Shown piece by piece: positions 1 through 7,896 of a stretch of DNA of 64,000 bases (position 1 is its first letter; each line of letters opens with the position of its first letter). The DNA comes from Allostella vacuolata (GTDB lineage Bacteria > Pseudomonadota > Alphaproteobacteria > ATCC43930 > Allostellaceae). Both the position numbers and the translations under genes were made by a program. The stretch is from NCBI GenBank assembly GCA_006739055.1, contig AP019702.1, positions 496,501 through 560,500 on the forward strand. Reading direction: 5' to 3'. The notes beneath the pieces were generated by a model. That model ran no database searches and was not told the origin of the DNA. It worked only from the letters and a program-made list of their open reading frames with translations.

Positions 1-556
1 GGCCCGGCATCAGGCAGGTGATCGACACTCCCCGGTCCTTCAGCTCGTTGCGCAGGGCGAAGGCGAAGGAGTTCAGGAACGCCTTGGTCCCGTTGTAGAC
101 CGCCTGGAAGGCGCCCGGCATGAACCCCGCGATCGATCCCGTGATCAGGATCCTGCCCTGGCCGCGCGCCTGCATGTCCTGGCCCACCTTCTGGATCAGC
201 AGCAGGGTTCCGGTGATGTTGGTATCCACCACCCGCCGCCAGTCGGCCGGGTCCTGGCTCAGGAAGGCGTGGCCCAGGCCGATGCCGGCGTTGGCGAGCA
301 GCGCCTCGACCGGCCGGCCGGTCCGGGCGACCCGGTCGAGAAGCTGGTCCACGCCCTCGGGCGTCGCCAGGTCGGCCCGGACGGCGATGACTTCGCCGCC
401 CTTGACGGCGACGACCGCCGCCGCCCGGTCGATCTCCGGTTCGTCGGCGGCGATGACGAGGTCGAAGCCGCGGGCGGCGGCGACGGCGGCGAGTTCCAGC
501 CCGATGCCGCTGGAGGCACCGGTCACCACCGCCAGGGGACGGTGCGCGGAGGTCAT
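1..556 (-). CDS. SDR family oxidoreductase (partial, C-terminus outside window)
   Basis: The first 185 codons of a short-chain dehydrogenase/reductase run off the left edge. The NAD(P)-binding glycine motif TGASSGIG lies at residues 12-19, an NAG strand motif follows near residue 90, and the active-site Tyr/Lys pair appears as YNGTK with an upstream Ser (ITGSIAG). SDRs oxidise or reduce alcohols and ketones in the cytoplasm; the substrate cannot be inferred. It starts 24 bases after the alcohol dehydrogenase gene stops and is probably co-transcribed with it. The family is certain, the substrate unknown. Confidence 0.9.
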   Translation of the reverse strand, partial: MTSAHRPLAVVTGASSGIGLELAAVAAARGFDLVIAADEPEIDRAAAVVAVKGGEVIAVRADLATPEGVDQLLDRVARTGRPVEALLANAGIGLGHAFLSQDPADWRRVVDTNITGTLLLIQKVGQDMQARGQGRILITGSIAGFMPGAFQAVYNGTKAFLNSFAFALRNELKDRGVSITCLMPG

Positions 557-580
557 GGCGTCGTTCCTTTCATGGGCGCG

Positions 581-1750
581 TCAGGGGCGGAGGACGACCT
601 TGATGCAGCCGTCCTTCTTGTCCCGGAACGTCTGGTAGAACTCGGGCCCTTCGGCGAGCGGGGCGCGGTGGGTGATGACGAAGGAAGGGTCGATCTCGCC
701 CCGTTCGATGCGATCGAGCAGCTGCGGCAGGTACCGCTGCACCGGCGTCTGGGCCATGCGGAACGTCAGCCCGCGGTTGATCGCCGAACCCATCGGGACC
801 TTGTCGAGCAGGCCGCCATAGACCCCGACGATGGAGACGACGCCGAAGTTGCGGCAGCAGTGGATGGCCTGGCGCAGCACATGGGGCCGGTCGGTCCCCA
901 TGAAGGTGGCGACCTTGATGCGGTCGATCAGCGCATCGAACCCGCTGCCCGTATCCGGCTCGGTGCCGACGGCGTCGATGCAGGCATCGGCGCCGCGCCC
1001 GCGCGTCAGGTCCTGGATGCGGTCATAGATGTCGTCCTCCAGGAAATCGAGGGGGATGGCGCCTGCCTGCCGCGCCAGGTCGAGGCGTTCGGGCACGGTG
1101 TCGACGGCGATGACGCGCTCGGCGCCGAGCAGGAAGGCGGAGCGGATCGCCATCTGGCCGACCGGCCCGCAGCCCCAGACGGCGATCGTGTCGCCCGGCT
1201 GGATGTCGCAGAACTCCGCGGCCATGTAGCCGGTCGGAAAGATGTCCGAGAGGAACAGCACCTGTTCGTCCGACAGGTGGGCCGGCACCTTGATCGGCCC
1301 TACGTCCGCATAGGGAACGCGCAGATACTCCGCCTGCCCGCCGCTGTAGCCGCCCAGCAGGTGGGAGTAGCCGAAGAGCCCGGCGGGCGAGTGGCCCCAC
1401 AGTTTCTCGGCCTTGTCGCGCGACGGGTTGGACCGCTCGCAACCGGAATAGAACCCGCGCTTGCAGAAGAAGCACTCGCCGCACGAGATGGTGAAGGGGA
1501 CCACGACCCGGTCGCCGACGCGCAGGTCGCCGGCCTCCCGGCCCACCTCGACCACCTCGCCCATGCATTCGTGCCCGAGCACGTCGCCATGCTCCATCGA
1601 CGGGATGAGGCCGCCATAGATGTGCAGGTCGGATCCGCAGATCGCGCAGGCGGTCACCTTGATGATGGCGTCGCGCGGATGCTCGATGCGGGGGTCGGGC
1701 ACGCTCTCGCAGCGGATGTCGCCCTTTCCATGCCAGGTCAGTGCCTTCAT
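581..1750 (-). CDS. Zinc-dependent alcohol dehydrogenase (MDR family, formaldehyde-dehydrogenase-like)
   Basis: 389 residues, full length for the medium-chain dehydrogenase family. The catalytic zinc site is Cys38 (CAICGSD) with His60-Glu61 (GHE). The structural zinc cysteines lie in the segment [15 protein letters not shown], and the nucleotide fold carries GCGPVGQMA. Sequence style resembles the glutathione-independent formaldehyde and threonine dehydrogenase branch, so it probably oxidises a small alcohol or aldehyde with NAD. I chose the ATG at 1750 because the family N-terminus begins there; the open frame upstream to 2458 is uninformative. A GGAAC-N17-GTT promoter lies 56 bases upstream, and the SDR gene follows, suggesting a stress-induced detoxification operon. 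Confidence 0.92.
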   Translation of the reverse strand: MKALTWHGKGDIRCESVPDPRIEHPRDAIIKVTACAICGSDLHIYGGLIPSMEHGDVLGHECMGEVVEVGREAGDLRVGDRVVVPFTISCGECFFCKRGFYSGCERSNPSRDKAEKLWGHSPAGLFGYSHLLGGYSGGQAEYLRVPYADVGPIKVPAHLSDEQVLFLSDIFPTGYMAAEFCDIQPGDTIAVWGCGPVGQMAIRSAFLLGAERVIAVDTVPERLDLARQAGAIPLDFLEDDIYDRIQDLTRGRGADACIDAVGTEPDTGSGFDALIDRIKVATFMGTDRPHVLRQAIHCCRNFGVVSIVGVYGGLLDKVPMGSAINRGLTFRMAQTPVQRYLPQLLDRIERGEIDPSFVITHRAPLAEGPEFYQTFRDKKDGCIKVVLRP

Positions 1751-1805
1751 GTGCTTTCGCTCCGTTGGCGGGTGGCGGCATCGGAAAGCCGCCTCGTGTG
1801 ATCGC

Positions 1806-1831
1806 CAACCCGCCGCCCGCCCGGTTGTTCC
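1806..1831 (-). promoter_or_regulatory. EcfG-type (general stress sigma) promoter for the alcohol dehydrogenase
   Basis: Read on the minus strand: GGAACA at 1831-1826, 16 bases, then GTTG at 1809-1806. This is GGAAC-N17-GTT, the published spacing class of alphaproteobacterial EcfG/RpoE2 promoters. The ATG at 1750 lies about 50 bases past the expected transcription start. The same element recurs at 1862 and 6660. Confidence 0.65.
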
Positions 1832-1861
1832 CGTGGCAGCGTGTTCCCGTGGCCGCCGGTG

Positions 1862-1887
1862 GGAACTTCCGGCGACGGGGGCGGTTG
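1862..1887 (+). promoter_or_regulatory. EcfG-type promoter for the small membrane protein pair
   Basis: GGAACT at 1862-1867, 16 bases, GTTG at 1884-1887. It is nearly identical to the element at 6660 over the -35 flank (GGAACTTCC) and the -10 flank (CGGTTGC). It is divergent from the alcohol dehydrogenase promoter 30 bases away. Its position puts the transcription start near 1894, which argues for the downstream ATG at 1961 as the true start of the next gene. Confidence 0.65.
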
Positions 1888-1960
1888 CGCGTTCATGACG
1901 ACAGATGACCGGGAAACGCGGCCACGGCCGGACACGCCCCCTTCGACCGCAGAGGAGCGG

Positions 1961-2212
1961 ATGGAGATCGACGCCGGGCGCCATGCCGACAAGGTCGCCG
2001 CCGCCGATCCCGCGGCGGCCACGCTCGGCACCGACGACGAAGCCTCCGGGCAGCCGTCGGTGGCCGACACCGACCGTCGGCCGCTCCCGCCGGGGGCGGC
2101 CTCCGGCGGCATCAAGGCCGGACCTCAACCCTCGGGCCGGGAATGGCGGATCGTGCTGCCGGTCCTGGCCGCCGTCGCGCTGCTCGGCGTTGCCTGGATG
2201 GCCGCAGGATGA
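1961..2212 (+). CDS. Small protein with C-terminal membrane anchor
   Basis: 83 residues with a long hydrophilic Asp/Ala-rich N-terminal part and one hydrophobic segment at the extreme C-terminus (residues about 63-82), so probably a tail-anchored inner-membrane protein. I chose ATG 1961 over ATG 1895 because AGAGGAG sits at 1951-1957 at proper distance, and the EcfG-type promoter at 1862 would leave 1895 essentially leaderless. The stop overlaps the next start (ATGA, 2209-2212), indicating translational coupling. No family recognised; promoter context suggests a role in general stress. Confidence 0.6.
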   Translation: MEIDAGRHADKVAAADPAAATLGTDDEASGQPSVADTDRRPLPPGAASGGIKAGPQPSGREWRIVLPVLAAVALLGVAWMAAG

Positions 2213-2517
2213 GCGGCAGCGAACGGCCTGCCGGCCGGCGGCAGCCGGCCGAGTTGCGGTGCCTTCCCGCCGGCGCGCTGTATGGCGCTGCCGCGGGCCT
2301 TGTCGCGGGGTTCGTCGTCGCCGGCCTGTCCACCGTCCTGCCCGGCCTGGAAGGGGTCGGCACGCTGGGCGGCCTCGTCCGCCTCCTCGGAGGGCTGGCG
2401 ATGGCCGGGGCGGTCGCCGGCGGCCTCGTCGGCCTGGGCCTCGGCCGGGAGGGGGCACCTGTCCGCGATGGCGGCCCCAACCGCCATCGCGGCGATCAGC
2501 TGGACTCCGGCAACTGA
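2209..2517 (+). CDS. Small glycine-rich membrane protein
   Basis: 102 residues. Two hydrophobic Ala/Gly-rich segments (about residues 20-45 and 53-78) are separated by a short loop, followed by a charged tail. It is coupled to the preceding small membrane protein by a four-base ATGA overlap, so the two are likely made together from the promoter at 1862. It converges with the DUF2934 gene, with 13 bases between the stops. Glycine-rich paired helices resemble glycine-zipper membrane proteins, but I recognise no named family. Confidence 0.6.
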   Translation: MSGSERPAGRRQPAELRCLPAGALYGAAAGLVAGFVVAGLSTVLPGLEGVGTLGGLVRLLGGLAMAGAVAGGLVGLGLGREGAPVRDGGPNRHRGDQLDSGN

Positions 2518-2530
2518 AGCAGCGGCACCG

Positions 2531-2809
2531 TCAGCCTGGATCGGCGCCGCGGGCAAGCTTCGGATCGGGATAGGAGCGCTCCTCGCCCTGGTCCGTCAGG
2601 GTGGGAAATTCCCCCTGGTTCTCGTAGGCCAGGGCCGGCTCGACGCCGTCCCCGCCGGCATCCACCGGCCTGGTGGCCAGCATCTGCTTGTCCTCATGGG
2701 CGGTCAGCTCCTCCGCGGCGTGCCAGTTTTCCTGGGCGCGCCCTTCCGGCTCGCCCTCCGACTGCCAGATGGCATAGGCGCGCCGGGCGATCTTCTCTTG
2801 TCGATCCAC
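2531..2809 (-). CDS. DUF2934 domain-containing protein
   Basis: 92 residues. The N-terminal segment IARRAYAIWQSEGEPEG followed by an ENWHAAEE stretch is the DUF2934 signature: a short helical domain common in proteobacterial stress and plasmid loci, function unknown. The C-terminal half is polar and low in complexity. I favour the GTG at 2809, eight bases after AGAGGAG. An in-frame TTG at 2827 overlaps the upstream stop as TTGA and is the alternative. It is the last gene of the apparent DUF4142 operon running leftwards from 4081. Confidence 0.8.
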   Translation of the reverse strand: MDRQEKIARRAYAIWQSEGEPEGRAQENWHAAEELTAHEDKQMLATRPVDAGGDGVEPALAYENQGEFPTLTDQGEERSYPDPKLARGADPG

Positions 2810-2823
2810 GGTCTTCGCTCCTC

Positions 2824-3090
2824 TCAATGATGTTCGACGTCGTCGCGCTGCGTATCCCCGCCATGCTTCTCGATCCGGGCCCGATCCGCCTCCCGACCGC
2901 CGTCCTGGAGGCGATCGACATGCTGGTTCTGGCGCTCGATGGTGTCGTGGCGCGGGAACGGCTCGCGATCGGGTGAGGGCGGCTCCGGCGCACCGGCCAC
3001 TCCGCCCGCCATCGTGCTGCCCATCGTTCCCCGTCGCCGGCCCCCCGCTGCGGGGGCACCGATCTTGTTCGACTGATCACGGTCCGGCAT
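2824..3090 (-). CDS. Hypothetical small hydrophilic protein
   Basis: 88 residues, strongly polar, rich in Arg, Asp, Gln and Gly, with no membrane segment and no cysteine. AAGGAG sits eight bases before the ATG. It lies 47 bases after the preceding gene and its stop touches the possible TTG start of the DUF2934 gene, so it belongs to the same leftward transcript. Composition suggests an intrinsically disordered protein, like other small stress-island products; no family recognised. Confidence 0.5.
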   Translation of the reverse strand: MPDRDQSNKIGAPAAGGRRRGTMGSTMAGGVAGAPEPPSPDREPFPRHDTIERQNQHVDRLQDGGREADRARIEKHGGDTQRDDVEHH

Positions 3091-3137
3091 GGGCTTGGCT
3101 CCTTCGACTGGGTGTGGGGATTCCGTGGGCTCCCGGG

Positions 3138-3509
3138 TCAACTCCCGGGCCGACCGCTGCCCCGACCATGATCGGGGGCGCCGCTGCCGGTGCCCGAGAA
3201 GGACGGCGGATCCGAGGCGTCCATGCTCTGCAGGGCCGCCTCGTCGACCTTCTCGTCCTCGCTCAGCGGCCGGTCCAGCTCGGTCGGGTCGCGCGGCAGG
3301 CCGCTCGGCGCCGCCGCCGGATCATGGCCGGAGGTGCCGGCCTCCCGGTTGCCGGGCGGCCGCTCCTCGGCATCGAACTCGAGGCGGGCCCGGCGCACAT
3401 ATTCCGCCTCCATCCCGACCGGCTTGCCGTCGTCCTCCCACCGCATCCGGGCAAGGTTGCAGACGGGCTCGCCCATCGCGCGCCACGCGCTGGCAAAGGG
3501 GTCGGTCAT
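3138..3509 (-). CDS. Hypothetical protein coupled to DUF4142 gene
   Basis: 123 residues. The start ATG overlaps the stop of the upstream DUF4142 gene (ATGA at 3509-3506), a strong sign of real coupled translation. The N-terminal half (about 1-55) is ordered-looking, with conserved-style aromatic and charged residues (FASAWRAMGEPVCNLARMRW). The C-terminal half is Pro/Asp/Gly-rich and probably disordered. No signal peptide or membrane helix. Function unknown. Confidence 0.6.
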   Translation of the reverse strand: MTDPFASAWRAMGEPVCNLARMRWEDDGKPVGMEAEYVRRARLEFDAEERPPGNREAGTSGHDPAAAPSGLPRDPTELDRPLSEDEKVDEAALQSMDASDPPSFSGTGSGAPDHGRGSGRPGS

Positions 3510-4081
3510 CCCCGTGCTCCCGGCTGGCCGGCGGCGAGCGCCTCGACGTGGCGCAGGTGGCGCTCGACGATCGCCCTGGCGGTTTCGGCAAAGGAGCGCA
3601 ACTCGGGCTGGTCGCCCCGCTCGGCGTAGGCACGGTGCAGCGCGAGCGCCTGCTTGTGGGCCTGCAGCTGCATGCCGAGGTACCGGCGATCGAACTCGCC
3701 GCCCTCCGACTTGCGCAAGGCATCGAGCTTGCCGGCGTGGGGCGGATCGAGCTCCGTCGGTACCGGCACGCCACGGTTCGGCTGCTGCAGCGTCTGCCGC
3801 ATCTGTGCCGCGAGCTTCCCGTGATCGTCGATCATCTGCCGGGCGAAGGCCCGCACCTCGGCGCTCTGCGTGCGCTCCAGCGCCAGCCGGCTCGTTTCGA
3901 TCTCGAACAGGTTGCCGATGGCGGCCTTGCGGACGAACTCCGTCGCGGCAGAAGAGGGGGCGGAGTCGGTGGTGCGGACGGCAGGCGCGCCGCTGCCGGC
4001 GGGTCCCTGGGTCTGGGCCAGCGGTGTTCCCGCCACGAAGACGGCGGCCATCGCCACCAGGCAATGGAGGGTTCGGGCCAT
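3506..4081 (-). CDS. DUF4142 family periplasmic protein
   Basis: 191 residues: a signal peptide (about 1-22, ending in LAQTQ), a linker, then a helical domain starting near residue 47 with FVRKAAIGNLFEIETSRLAL, and a later RYLGMQLQAHKQALAL. This is the ferritin-like four-helix DUF4142 family, usually periplasmic and often stress-associated, of unknown activity. It is the first gene of a four-gene leftward operon and has its own GGAAC-N18-GTT promoter at 4114-4140. Family call is strong; role is inferred from context only. Confidence 0.85.
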   Translation of the reverse strand: MARTLHCLVAMAAVFVAGTPLAQTQGPAGSGAPAVRTTDSAPSSAATEFVRKAAIGNLFEIETSRLALERTQSAEVRAFARQMIDDHGKLAAQMRQTLQQPNRGVPVPTELDPPHAGKLDALRKSEGGEFDRRYLGMQLQAHKQALALHRAYAERGDQPELRSFAETARAIVERHLRHVEALAAGQPGARG

Positions 4082-4113
4082 GGGGCTGCTCCTCGGATCG
4101 GTGTGTCCCGGCA

Positions 4114-4140
4114 GAACCTTCCACGGTTCGGGAGAGTTCC
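4114..4140 (-). promoter_or_regulatory. EcfG-type promoter for the DUF4142 operon
   Basis: Minus strand: GGAACT at 4140-4135, 17 bases, GTTC at 4117-4114 (GGAAC-N18-GTT). The DUF4142 ATG at 4081 follows 33 bases later, a normal short leader. Confidence 0.6.
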
Positions 4141-4167
4141 CGCCCGCTGTCAGCCGGCCGCCCCCGT

Positions 4168-4193
4168 GCAACCGGCACCGGCGTCATCGGTTG
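4168..4193 (+). promoter_or_regulatory. EcfG-like promoter (one mismatch) for the ThDP enzyme
   Basis: GCAACC at 4168-4173, 16 bases, GTTG at 4190-4193: the same spacing as the other sites but GCAAC instead of GGAAC in the -35 element. The ATG at 4229 is 35 bases downstream. Weaker than the others because of the -35 mismatch. Confidence 0.4.
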
Positions 4194-4228
4194 TTCCCGT
4201 GACCGTCACGCAGCGAAGGGCCCGGGCC

Positions 4229-5986
4229 ATGAGCAAGACCGCCGCCGACATCCTCGTCGACAGCCTGATCGACTGGGGCGTGGAATTCGTCTTCGGCCTG
4301 CCCGGCGACGGGATCAACGGCATCATGGAGGCGCTCCGGACGCGGCAGGACCGCATCCGCTTCATCCAGGCGCGCAACGAGGAAGGGGCCGCTTTCATGG
4401 CCTGCGCCTATGCCAAGTGGACCGGCCGGATCGGCTGCTGCCTCGCGACCACCGGGCCGGGCGGGGTCCACCTGCTCAACGGCCTCTACGACGCGAAGTT
4501 CGATCGCGCCCCGGTCCTGGCGATCACCGGCCTGCCCTACCACGACCTGCTCCAGACCAGCACCCAGCAGGACATCGACCATGTCCGTCTGTTCGCCGAC
4601 GTGGCGGACCATTCCACGGCCATCCTGGGCGCGGCCCAGGTGGAGAATGCCGTGGCACTGGCATGCCGGACCGCACTGGCCCGCCGCGGCGTCGCCCACC
4701 TGGCCATTCCGGTCGACATCCAGGAGCAGACGCTCGCGGAGGAGGAACCCTCTCCGCGCAACAAGGCCACCTCCACCCGGGCCTATGACGAGGGCCCCCA
4801 CGCCCCGTCGACGGCCGCGATCGCCGCGGCCGCAGACCTGCTCAATGCCGGAATCCGGGTGGTGATCCTGGCGGGGCAGGGGGCCTTCGGCGCCCGGGAC
4901 GAGCTGGCGCGCACCGCGGAACTGCTGGCGGCGCCGGTGGCGAAGGCGCTGCTGGGGAAGGGGGTCCTGGCCGACGACCATCCCTACGTCACCGGCGGCG
5001 TCGGCTATCTCGGTGCCCGTCCTTCGCAGCAGGCGCTGGCCGCCTGCGATACCTTGCTGATCGTCGGATCGACCTTCCCCTATATCGAGTACTACCCGCC
5101 GCCGGGGCAGGCGCGGGTCGTCCAGATCGACATCGATCCGGCCCGCATCGGCCTGCGCTACCCGGTCGACGCGGCGGTGGCGGGCGACGCGCGGCTCAGC
5201 CTGGCGGCGCTCAACCGGCACCTGGTCGCCAAGAGCGACGCCGGGTTCCTGACGCAGGTCCAGGCCTGGAAGTGGGAATGGCGCCAGGCCCTGCAGGAGG
5301 GCGCCGACCGGCCGGGCCGGCCGCTGAAGCCGCAGCGGGTGGTGCGCGACCTCGACGCGCGCCTGGCCGACGACGCCGTCATCGCCGCCGACTGCGGCCA
5401 CAACACCGGCCTGGCGGCCCAGTACGTCCAGGTCCGCGACGGCCAGGCGTTCGGGGTCTCTGGCACGCTGGCCGCCGTGGGCGGCGGCGTGCCCTACGCG
5501 ATCGCCGCGGCGCTGGCCTTCCCCGGCCGGCAGGTGGTCGCGATCGTCGGCGACGGCGGCCTGTCGATGAGCCTGGCGGAGCTTGCGACCTGCGTGCGCT
5601 ACCGGCTGCCGGTCAAGGTGATCGTCCTCAACAACGGCTCGCTCGGCCAGATCAAGTGGGAGCAGATGCAGTTCCTGGGCAACCCGGAATTCGGCTGCGA
5701 CCTGAGCCCGGTCGACTTCGCCCGGGTCGCCGAGGGGTTGGGGCTGAAGGGCTGGCGCCTGGAGGATCCGGATCTGTGCGGCGAGGTGCTGGATGCCGCG
5801 CTCGCCCATGACGGGCCGGCGCTGGTCGATGCGGTGGTCGACGGCAACGAGCCGATGCTGCCGCCGAAGCGGCGGAAGGACTATGTCGAGAAGTTCCAGA
5901 AGGCGCTCGATCGCGGCACCCCGCACCGGGCGGAGATCGAGCGGGCGCTGGGCGAGGAGCCGGCGCTGACCTCGCTGAAGCCGTGA
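4229..5986 (+). CDS. Thiamine-diphosphate-dependent enzyme, pyruvate oxidase/PoxB-like
   Basis: 585 residues with the three-domain layout of the acetolactate synthase/pyruvate oxidase family: an N-terminal PYR domain with catalytic Glu51 (in RNEEGA), a central FAD/nucleotide-type domain (about 190-330), and a C-terminal PP domain with the ThDP motif GDGG near residue 441 and the closing NN near 468. The N-terminus (ILVDSLIDWGVEFVFGLPGDG) is typical of thiamine-requiring proteins near pyruvate dehydrogenase (quinone). It would decarboxylate pyruvate or another 2-oxo acid. It is preceded by an EcfG-like site and followed after 34 bases by a cysteine hydrolase. Exact substrate unknown. Confidence 0.88.
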   Translation: MSKTAADILVDSLIDWGVEFVFGLPGDGINGIMEALRTRQDRIRFIQARNEEGAAFMACAYAKWTGRIGCCLATTGPGGVHLLNGLYDAKFDRAPVLAITGLPYHDLLQTSTQQDIDHVRLFADVADHSTAILGAAQVENAVALACRTALARRGVAHLAIPVDIQEQTLAEEEPSPRNKATSTRAYDEGPHAPSTAAIAAAADLLNAGIRVVILAGQGAFGARDELARTAELLAAPVAKALLGKGVLADDHPYVTGGVGYLGARPSQQALAACDTLLIVGSTFPYIEYYPPPGQARVVQIDIDPARIGLRYPVDAAVAGDARLSLAALNRHLVAKSDAGFLTQVQAWKWEWRQALQEGADRPGRPLKPQRVVRDLDARLADDAVIAADCGHNTGLAAQYVQVRDGQAFGVSGTLAAVGGGVPYAIAAALAFPGRQVVAIVGDGGLSMSLAELATCVRYRLPVKVIVLNNGSLGQIKWEQMQFLGNPEFGCDLSPVDFARVAEGLGLKGWRLEDPDLCGEVLDAALAHDGPALVDAVVDGNEPMLPPKRRKDYVEKFQKALDRGTPHRAEIERALGEEPALTSLKP

Positions 5987-6020
5987 CGGCGACGGCGGGC
6001 GGGTCGCCGGCCCCCGAGCG

Positions 6021-6620
6021 ATGCAATTCTCGTCGGCGCCGCTGACCGCAACCGCGGTCCATCTGTGCGTGGACATGCAGCGCCTCTTCGCGCCGGGTGC
6101 GATCTGGTCCACGCCCTGGTCGGCGGCGGCCCTGCCGCAGGTGCTGGAGCTTGCCCGGCGCTTCCCCGAGCGCACCATCTTCACCCGCTTCCTGCCGCCG
6201 CGCCGGCCATCGGACATGCCCGGGACGTGGCAGGGCTTCTATCGCCACTGGCACAGCGTGACGCGGCAGGAGATCGAGCCCGGGCTGCTGCGCCTGCATC
6301 CGGAACTGGAGGCGCTGTCTCCCCCGGCGGAGATCATCGACAAGCCGACCTACTCGGCCTTCGTCTCGCGGCGGCTGGTGGCCAGCCTGCGGGACCGCGC
6401 CGCCGACACGCTGATCGTCACCGGTGCGGAATCCGAGATGTGCGTGCTGGCGACGGTGCTGGCGGCGGTGGATCGCGGCTACCGGGTGGTGCTGGTGGCG
6501 GATGCCGTCTGCAGTTCGTCCGATCGCGGCCACGATGCGATCATGGCGATCTACCGCGAACGCTTCGCCCGGCAGATCGAGGTCGCCGCCGCCGAGACGG
6601 TGCTGTCCCTGTGGACGTAG
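6021..6620 (+). CDS. Cysteine hydrolase, isochorismatase family
   Basis: 199 residues, usual family size. The catalytic triad is visible: Asp18 (CVDMQ), Lys108 (IDKPTYSAF) and Cys141 (SEMCVLATV). Such enzymes hydrolyse amides, including nicotinamide, N-carbamoyl compounds and ureides. The substrate here is not determinable. It lies 34 bases after the ThDP enzyme, probably in the same stress-island transcript. An out-of-frame long ORF over the same span is a shadow. Confidence 0.88.
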   Translation: MQFSSAPLTATAVHLCVDMQRLFAPGAIWSTPWSAAALPQVLELARRFPERTIFTRFLPPRRPSDMPGTWQGFYRHWHSVTRQEIEPGLLRLHPELEALSPPAEIIDKPTYSAFVSRRLVASLRDRAADTLIVTGAESEMCVLATVLAAVDRGYRVVLVADAVCSSSDRGHDAIMAIYRERFARQIEVAAAETVLSLWT

Positions 6621-6659
6621 GGCCCCTGCGGACGTAAGGCATGTATGCGCTCCCGGCCC

Positions 6660-6685
6660 GGAACTTCCCCGGACACGGGCGGTTG
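6660..6685 (+). promoter_or_regulatory. EcfG-type promoter for the PRC-barrel gene
   Basis: GGAACT at 6660-6665, 16 bases, GTTG at 6682-6685. Nearly the same sequence as the element at 1862, including GGAACTTCC and CGGTTGC. The PRC-barrel ATG at 6741 lies 56 bases downstream. Confidence 0.65.
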
Positions 6686-6697
6686 CCCCTTCATCAC

Positions 6698-6727
6698 CCC
6701 GATCACGCGATGCCCGATCACGCGATG
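6698..6727 (+). repeat. 15-bp tandem repeat, two copies, in the PRC-barrel leader
   Basis: The unit CCCGATCACGCGATG occurs twice in perfect tandem, 6698-6712 and 6713-6727, immediately before the ribosome binding site (AAGGAG) of the PRC-barrel gene. It looks like a recent slippage duplication. Confidence 0.9.
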
Positions 6728-6740
6728 AAGGAGACGATCC

Positions 6741-7142
6741 ATGGATACCAGCACCCCCCGCGTTGCGACCGACCGCGACGGCCGCATCGCCACCAACGAA
6801 ACCGACCGGCTGATCGCCTCCGACAAGGTGGAGGGCACGGCCGTCTACAACCGGAAGGGCGAGCATCTGGGCTCGGTCTACAATTTCATGGTCGACAAGG
6901 TCTCGGGTCAGGCCGCCTACGCCGTCATGTCGTTCGGCGGCTTCCTCGGCATCGGCCAGAGCTACCATCCGCTCCCCTGGAAGATGCTGACCTACGACAC
7001 CGGGATGAGCGGCTACGTCGTCGACATCGATGCCGCTCGCCTCAAGGGTGCTCCGACCTACTCGGATGCCGAGCAGCCCTGGTCGGATCCGGCCTATGGC
7101 CGGCGCATCTACGACTATTACGGCATCGGCTACCCGTACTGA
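6741..7142 (+). CDS. PRC-barrel domain-containing protein
   Basis: 133 residues. The core from about residue 28 (KVEGTAVYNRKGEHLGSV) through the following strands and PLPWKML matches the PRC-barrel fold, best known from the photosynthetic reaction-centre H subunit and RimM. Stand-alone versions are frequent in EcfG regulons of alphaproteobacteria. The C-terminus is aromatic (YGRRIYDYYGIGYPY). No membrane segment. AAGGAG precedes the ATG. It is expressed from its own EcfG-type promoter at 6660 and followed by a strong hairpin. Confidence 0.9.
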   Translation: MDTSTPRVATDRDGRIATNETDRLIASDKVEGTAVYNRKGEHLGSVYNFMVDKVSGQAAYAVMSFGGFLGIGQSYHPLPWKMLTYDTGMSGYVVDIDAARLKGAPTYSDAEQPWSDPAYGRRIYDYYGIGYPY

Positions 7143-7161
7143 TCCCGGCCGATTGCGAGTG

Positions 7162-7187
7162 CGGCGCCCGGGGCACCCCGGGCGCCG
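7162..7187 (+). terminator. Strong hairpin after the PRC-barrel gene
   Basis: CGGCGCCCGGGG at 7162-7173 pairs perfectly with 7176-7187, effectively an 11-bp GC stem with a four-base loop, 20 bases past the stop. There is no T-run after it, so it may be a weak intrinsic terminator or an mRNA 3'-end stabiliser. Confidence 0.5.
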
Positions 7188-7229
7188 TTCGCCTGCCACC
7201 CGGGTGGCACGGCTTCGGAACCACCCGAA

Positions 7230-7258
7230 TTGGGCTGCCCGGAATTTCCTGGTATGGT
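7230..7258 (+). promoter_or_regulatory. Housekeeping-type promoter for cytochrome b561
   Basis: TTGGGC (7230-7235), 17-base spacer, TATGGT (7253-7258). The predicted start near 7265 leaves a leader of about 38 bases to the ATG at 7303. Confidence 0.45.
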
Positions 7259-7302
7259 CCGCGCAGGCGTCGCCCCCTGCCGGGCGCGGCCGGGAGGGGC
7301 GG

Positions 7303-7875
7303 ATGGTGGCACGGGACCTCGCACACGGCGCTGCCGGCTACACGGCCGCGGCACGCGGCGCCCATTGGATCACCGCAATCCTGCTCGCCGTCTCGATCCC
7401 GCTCGGGCTGGTGATGACCCGTATCGAGGGCGACTTCAAGTTCACGCTCTACCACTGGCATGAATGGATCGGCTTCACCGTGTGGTGGCTGGCGCTCTTC
7501 CGCGTCGCCTGGCGGATCGGCCACCCGCCGCCGCCCCATGTGCCGCCCCTGCCGGCCTGGCAGCGGGCGGTCGCAGAATCCGTCCACGGGCTGCTCTACC
7601 TGGCGCTGCTGGCGATGCCGGTCGTGGGCTGGATCGGCAATTCCGCCTTCGGCTTTCCGCTGGAGCCGTTCGGGCTGTTCGGCCTGCCGGACCTGGTCGC
7701 CAAGGACGAGGCGCTGGGCCGGCTCCTGCTCGACCTGCATGGCTGGGCCGGCTGGGCCGTGATCCTGCTGCTCGGCATGCATGTCGGGGCCGCCCTGCAG
7801 CACCATTTCATCGTCGGCGACGCCACCCTGCGGCGGATGCTGCCGCGCTGCCTCGGCGGGCTGCCGCCCGGCTGA
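7303..7875 (+). CDS. Cytochrome b561 family membrane protein
   Basis: 190 residues with four hydrophobic helices. The haem-ligand histidines of the bacterial cytochrome b561 family are visible: His21 (ARGAHW), the LYHWHEW pair in helix 2, His in LDLHGW, and His in LLGMHVGAALQHHF. These proteins carry two b haems in the inner membrane and pass electrons between quinol and an oxidant such as superoxide. Start at ATG 7303 after GGGAGGGG; the longer open frame from 7030 lies over the PRC-barrel gene. A promoter is proposed at 7230. Confidence 0.88.
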   Translation: MVARDLAHGAAGYTAAARGAHWITAILLAVSIPLGLVMTRIEGDFKFTLYHWHEWIGFTVWWLALFRVAWRIGHPPPPHVPPLPAWQRAVAESVHGLLYLALLAMPVVGWIGNSAFGFPLEPFGLFGLPDLVAKDEALGRLLLDLHGWAGWAVILLLGMHVGAALQHHFIVGDATLRRMLPRCLGGLPPG

Positions 7876-7896
7876 TGCCCAGGGCAGGCCCCGACG

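Noticed and set aside
269-1801. 510-codon rightward frame antisense to the dehydrogenases
   Set aside because: It is antisense to well-supported SDR and zinc dehydrogenase genes and has typical shadow composition.
7221-7246. GGAACC near 7218 as a further EcfG promoter for cytochrome b561
   Set aside because: No GTT occurs at the required spacing; a housekeeping-type promoter fits better.
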